A stretch of 10,627 nt of DNA, from positions 81,202-91,828 of the forward strand of contig DBCB01000070.1 in NCBI GenBank assembly GCA_002303765.1, given 5' to 3'. The notes under the pieces were generated by a model. The model saw only the letters and a list, made by a program, of their open reading frames with translations, was not told the DNA's origin and did not search any database. Positions 7,752-10,627 of the stretch are shown one piece after another (position 1 is the first letter of the stretch; each line of letters begins with the position of its first letter). A program made the translations under genes and the position numbers. This stretch comes from Planctomycetaceae bacterium UBA969. GTDB lineage: Bacteria; Planctomycetota; Planctomycetia; Gemmatales; Gemmataceae.

Positions 7752-8315
7752 TTATTGTGGGGGCTGTGACCCGAGAACAAAGGGAAGTGTCAGACCTTTC
7801 TGATCTTGGTACTTTCCTTTTTTATCAGCATAACTTGTTTTGCACATCGCACTACCTTTGAAAAACAAAATCTGAGCAATGCCTTCGTTCGCATAAATCT
7901 TAGCAGGCAGTGGGGTAGTATTGCTAATTTCGATGGTAACCCTGCCACGCCATTCGGGCTCTAACGGTGTAACATTCACAATGATACCACAGCGGGCATA
8001 CGTGCTTTTCCCAACACAAACAGCAATAATATCCCTTGGAATTTCAAGGTATTCAACTGTTTCCGCTAGGGCAAAACTATTGGGAGGTATAAGACAATAA
8101 TCGGCTTCGATATCCACAAAAGATGCTGGGTCGAAATTCTTCGGGTCAACCACAGTACAACGAGCGTTGGTAAAAACCTTGAAATGCCTATCAACTCGAA
8201 CATCGTAACCATAACTCGTAACGCCATAAGAAATCAAACCTTTGCGGCCTGAGCATTCTTCAAAGGGCACGATCTTAATATTTTCTTTGATCATCCAGTC
8301 AGGTAAAACAGCCAT
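7752..8315 (-). CDS. dcd: dCTP deaminase
   Basis: Cytoplasmic homo-oligomeric enzyme converting dCTP to dUTP and ammonia, the route to dTMP. 187 residues, the normal Dcd length. GVTSYGYDVRV (31-41) is the family motif for the N-terminal strands. GKSTYAR (102-108) supplies S104 and R108, and VTIEISN (126-132) supplies the catalytic-position glutamate E129. YQDQKGLTLP (169-178) is the C-terminal nucleotide-closing segment. All these match Dcd rather than a plain dUTPase. Whether it also hydrolyses dUTP, as bifunctional archaeal homologues do, cannot be decided by eye. The ATG at 8315 is preferred over an upstream in-frame TTG (8357) because GAGGA lies seven bases before it and MAVLPDWMIKE fits the family. 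It lies upstream of nrdJ, 202 bases away, on the same strand, so both would serve DNA precursor supply. No pairing promoter was confidently found in the upstream region. Confidence 0.95.
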   Translation of the reverse strand: MAVLPDWMIKENIKIVPFEECSGRKGLISYGVTSYGYDVRVDRHFKVFTNARCTVVDPKNFDPASFVDIEADYCLIPPNSFALAETVEYLEIPRDIIAVCVGKSTYARCGIIVNVTPLEPEWRGRVTIEISNTTPLPAKIYANEGIAQILFFKGSAMCKTSYADKKGKYQDQKGLTLPFVLGSQPPQ

Positions 8316-8542
8316 GTTTTGTTCCTCGCTTCCTAATAAAAACTTGCTTAAACACAAGAATCATCATCAAGATGAAATACAAGTGTAAGCTACATGCATA
8401 AGCACCATAGACTTAAAGATGTTTATCCTTTCCAAAGTAGAAATCAACTAATAAGTTTTGGAATTTATTCAGAGGTGTTTGAACCACTTGTCTTTAAGCC
8501 CGAATATTTATTTACAGAATTTAAAATGTTGGAAATAATCTC

Positions 8543-8571
8543 TTGGCAAAAATAGATTTTGTGTGCATGAT
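8543..8571 (+). promoter_or_regulatory. Possible promoter for the thioredoxin-NHL gene
   Basis: TTGGCA (five of six matches to the -35 consensus), a 17-base spacer, then CATGAT (four of six matches to -10). It predicts a start near 8578 and a leader of about 120 bases. Such a start would remove the first ATG codons of the small frame at 8567. The match is by eye only, in AT-rich DNA. Confidence 0.3.
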
Positions 8572-8689
8572 GACAAAAGAATTACAAAAAAAGAGTTTCA
8601 GTATTGAGTCCCGCCTGTTAAAAATAGAGTTAGAAAGAACTGACTATTGTTTAGACCTGTTAATTGTTAAACCTGTTTTCAAAGTATGA
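8567..8689 (+). CDS. Possible 40-codon upstream open reading frame
   Basis: An open frame from a double ATG reading MMTKELQKKSFSIESRLLKI and ending LLIVKPVFKV, lysine-rich at the start and hydrophobic near the end. Its TGA at 8687-8689 touches the AAGGA Shine-Dalgarno of the next gene and ends nine bases before that gene's start, a layout that would allow translational coupling. Against it, there is no visible Shine-Dalgarno before its ATG, and its start overlaps the candidate -10 box. No family is recognised. It is probably a chance frame in AT-rich sequence. Confidence 0.18.
   Translation: MMTKELQKKSFSIESRLLKIELERTDYCLDLLIVKPVFKV
8646..8677 (+). repeat. Tandem imperfect 15-16 base direct repeat
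   Basis: ATTGTTTAGACCTGTT (8646-8661) is followed one base later by ATTGTTAAACCTGTT (8663-8677). The units differ by one deleted base and one substitution, with a period of 17 bases. It lies 22-53 bases before the thioredoxin-NHL start. It could be a pair of binding sites in the promoter or leader, or a small duplication. Confidence 0.4.
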
Positions 8690-8698
8690 AGGATGATC

Positions 8699-10384
8699 AT
8701 GAATTCTGAACCTATTCCAGCTGAAACATCTAGCCCTGACCTATCACCTAAAAAGTCTTCCTCCAAATGGTTTACCTATTTGGTACCGGTTGCAACCTTG
8801 GTAGGCTTGGCACTGCTTGGAAGGTACTTTTATATTCCAGGAAATACTCAAGCATTGGCTCAGGTTCCTGCTGAAAAAGCAACCGCTCAGGATAAAGAAA
8901 AAGCAAAAACTGAAAAAGTTGCTGCCCCTGAATTTGAAGGTGGTGTTGCTTGGCTTAACACTGCAAAACCTATCAGCATCAAAGATCTTAAAGGCAAAAT
9001 CGTTCTTTTGGACTTCTGGACCCTTTGTTGCATCAACTGCATCCACACCCTTCCCGACCTCGCAAAGCTTGAAAAGAAATACGCCAACGAACTTGTCGTA
9101 ATCGGCGTTCACTCTGCAAAGTTTGAAAACGAAAAAGAAACAGAAAGCATCCGCAAGGCAATTGCGCGCTACGAAATCAAACACCCCGTAGTTAATGATG
9201 CCAACATGAAAATCTGGCGAACTTATGGTGTTAACTCTTGGCCAACCTTGGTCCTCTTGGATTCCGAAGGTAACTTTGTTGCAAAAGGTTCAGGCGAAGG
9301 CTTGCACGATGCGGTCGACTTAGCAATTGCAAAGCTAGTAAAGTCAGGCAGAGAAAATAAAACTCTTAATGAAAAACCAATCGACTTTGGTCAATCTGTG
9401 GAAAAAGCCACATCACCGCTTTACTTCCCTGGAAAAGTGTTGGCCGATGCAGAATCTAAACGCATCTTCATCGCTGACAGCACTAATCACAGAGTCATCG
9501 TCACTGATCTTGAAGGCAAGGCACTTGCAACAATCGGCCAAGGTGGCAAACCTGGATTCAAAAATGGATCCTACACAGAAGCCATGTTTGATGATCCTCA
9601 GGGAATGGCACTGGTGGGCGACGACCTTTACCTCGCAGACAGAAAGAATCACTTAGTTAGAAAAATAGATCTGAAAAAACAAACTGTTTCCACTGCTGCT
9701 GGAACAGGCAAACAAGGCCATGACCGTGATACTGGCGGTATCGCTACTTTGGTTGGCCTTAACAGCCCTTGGGATTTACTCCGTAAAGGGGATACTCTTT
9801 TCATCGCTTTGGCAGGGCATCATCAAATCTGGACACTCGATTTGAAATTCAAAAAACTAATTCCTTATGCAGGCAATGGTAGAGAAACTCTTAAAGATGC
9901 CCCGCTTGCTTCTTCCAGTTTTGCCCAACCCAGCGGGTTAACCACCGATGGCACCAACCTCTTTGTTGCAGATAGTGAAATCAGTGCGATTCGCTCGCTT
10001 CCGTTGGATAGTAAAGGCAATGTTAAAACCATTGTTGGCCTTGGCCTTTTTGATTTCGGTGACATCGACGGATTTGGCGATGAAGTGCGAATCCAGCATG
10101 CTTTGGGTGTCGCTTGGCATGAAGGCCTCATTTATATTGCAGACACCTACAACAGTAAAATCAAAACCCTTGATCCTAAAACCCGAGAATGCAAAAACTA
10201 TCTTTCCAGCACCAAAACCGGTTGGATGGGTGGCCCGATGTTCAACGAACCCGCAGGCATTAATATTTCGGGCGGGAGGATTTATATCGCTGATACCAAC
10301 GCCCACCGCATTCAAGTGGTGGATTTAAAAACAAAAGCTGTCAGTACACTTAAAATTACCGGTGTCGATATCGTACCAAGGTAA
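8699..10384 (+). CDS. Membrane-anchored thioredoxin-like/NHL-repeat protein (NHLRC2-like)
   Basis: 561 residues. A single hydrophobic segment at about 24-44 follows a short Ser/Lys-rich N-terminus, suggesting a signal anchor with the rest outside the cytoplasmic membrane. A low-complexity Ala/Lys/Glu linker (about 51-76) leads to a thioredoxin-like domain (about 78-215). That domain has LLDFWTLCCINCIHTLPDL, giving a CxxC at C111-C114 after an extra C110, and a cis-proline at P182 (SWPTLVLLD). Residues about 235-555 form an NHL beta-propeller. Repeated blades are visible as RIFIADSTNHRVIV (255-268), LYLADRKNHLVRKID (310-324), LFVADSEISAIR (421-432), IYIADTYNSKIKTLD (478-492) and IYIADTNAHRIQVVD (528-542). 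The order and the WTxCCINC motif match the NHLRC2 family. The CxxC suggests disulfide exchange, and the substrate is unknown. The ATG at 8699 is preferred over 8693 because AAGGA lies five bases before it. It is divergent from dcd with no evident functional link. Confidence 0.88.
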   Translation: MNSEPIPAETSSPDLSPKKSSSKWFTYLVPVATLVGLALLGRYFYIPGNTQALAQVPAEKATAQDKEKAKTEKVAAPEFEGGVAWLNTAKPISIKDLKGKIVLLDFWTLCCINCIHTLPDLAKLEKKYANELVVIGVHSAKFENEKETESIRKAIARYEIKHPVVNDANMKIWRTYGVNSWPTLVLLDSEGNFVAKGSGEGLHDAVDLAIAKLVKSGRENKTLNEKPIDFGQSVEKATSPLYFPGKVLADAESKRIFIADSTNHRVIVTDLEGKALATIGQGGKPGFKNGSYTEAMFDDPQGMALVGDDLYLADRKNHLVRKIDLKKQTVSTAAGTGKQGHDRDTGGIATLVGLNSPWDLLRKGDTLFIALAGHHQIWTLDLKFKKLIPYAGNGRETLKDAPLASSSFAQPSGLTTDGTNLFVADSEISAIRSLPLDSKGNVKTIVGLGLFDFGDIDGFGDEVRIQHALGVAWHEGLIYIADTYNSKIKTLDPKTRECKNYLSSTKTGWMGGPMFNEPAGINISGGRIYIADTNAHRIQVVDLKTKAVSTLKITGVDIVPR

Positions 10385-10405
10385 TCAAGCATAACTTGCA
10401 ACCTA

Positions 10406-10423
10406 GATAGTTTTACAACTATC
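10406..10423 (+). other. Small hairpin after the thioredoxin-NHL gene
   Basis: A perfect seven-base-pair inverted repeat, GATAGTT, four-base loop, AACTATC, begins 22 bases after the stop codon. It is AT-rich and no T run follows, so it is not a classical terminator. It may weaken read-through or protect the 3' end, or be chance. Confidence 0.3.
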
Positions 10424-10444
10424 ATCTAACGAAAATGATTATCC

Positions 10445-10627
10445 ATGATGCAATTGAGATCTTTATTTGTAATTGCAGTGCTTATTCTGACATCTGCTTT
10501 TTATGTGGTGGGGCAAACCCCTGAAAAAATCGCACCGCCCGCTACTGCATCACGAATCGATTTCTCCGCAACCTTAGGCGCAGTAGACCCTTTTTCTGAT
10601 TCTAATATCGAAGAGCCAAAAGAACTT
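10445..10627 (+). CDS. Hypothetical exported protein, N-terminal part (cut by right edge)
   Basis: Sixty-one codons are open to the end of the window, starting from a double ATG. MMQLR is followed by a hydrophobic stretch (about 7-22, LFVIAVLILTSAFYVV) and then GQTPEK, which looks like a Sec signal peptide with cleavage near residue 24. The visible mature part is rich in Pro, Ala, Asp and Glu and contains LGAVDPFSDSNIEEP. No lipobox cysteine is present and no family is recognised. It lies 60 bases downstream of the thioredoxin-NHL gene on the same strand, possibly cotranscribed. No good Shine-Dalgarno is seen, so the start is uncertain. The signal-peptide pattern is the main reason to call it. 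Confidence 0.55.
   Translation, partial: MMQLRSLFVIAVLILTSAFYVVGQTPEKIAPPATASRIDFSATLGAVDPFSDSNIEEPKEL

Larger units (their letters stand above)
8316..8698. other. Divergent intergenic region dcd / thioredoxin-NHL gene
   Basis: 383 AT-rich bases that must hold the dcd promoter (minus) and the thioredoxin-NHL promoter (plus). On the plus side it contains a possible promoter (8543-8571), a 40-codon open frame (8567-8689) and a tandem imperfect repeat (8646-8677), each listed separately. I saw no convincing dcd promoter and no RNA gene. Confidence 0.5.

Noticed and set aside
8412..8498. Eight-base inverted repeat CTTAAAGA / TCTTTAAG about 80 bases apart
   Set aside because: Short, AT-rich and widely spaced; easily expected by chance in this spacer.
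8744..9184. 146-codon open frame on the minus strand
   Set aside because: Antisense to the thioredoxin domain; Phe- and Cys-rich composition is what reverse-complemented Lys/Glu-rich coding sequence gives.

Overview
The window looks like ordinary bacterial chromosome with moderately low GC. It has dense genes, short spacers and Shine-Dalgarno sites of the GAGG/AGGA type. The gene set suggests a free-living member of the Planctomycetota: a long B12-dependent ribonucleotide reductase, an NHLRC2-like thioredoxin/NHL-propeller protein, and a CehA/McbA-like protein with the divergent GDxRxH motif I associate with planctomycetes. This assignment is an inference from protein families, not from a marker gene. 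I see no mobile element, CRISPR array, tRNA or rRNA.

Layout. Nearly everything up to about 8.3 kb is on the minus strand, so it is read from right to left. The order is dcd (dCTP deaminase, 7752-8315), then nrdJ (adenosylcobalamin-dependent class II ribonucleotide reductase, 3902-7549). A strong intrinsic terminator follows (3841-3882). Next is a closely spaced three-gene run: a PduO-type cob(I)alamin adenosyltransferase (3197-3769), a xylose-isomerase-like TIM-barrel protein (2343-3173) and a CehA/McbA-like protein with a decayed metal site (873-2312). After a 231-base gap comes the 5' part of guaB (IMP dehydrogenase), cut by the left edge. A 383-base divergent spacer (8316-8698) separates dcd from the plus-strand genes. 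These are a membrane-anchored thioredoxin-NHL protein (8699-10384) and the start of a small exported protein cut by the right edge.

How the genes work together. The common thread is nucleotide supply. NrdJ makes deoxynucleotides with adenosylcobalamin, and the adjacent adenosyltransferase makes that cofactor. Dcd turns dCTP into dUTP, the precursor of dTMP. GuaB commits IMP to guanine nucleotides. The isomerase-like and CehA-like proteins share a probable transcript with the adenosyltransferase but have no obvious part in this chemistry.

The most useful second-look items are a double inverted repeat in the nrdJ leader, the terminator between nrdJ and its cofactor enzyme, the CehA-like protein that has lost expected ligands, and the anchored NHLRC2-like protein. 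I found no convincing undescribed defence or mobile system.
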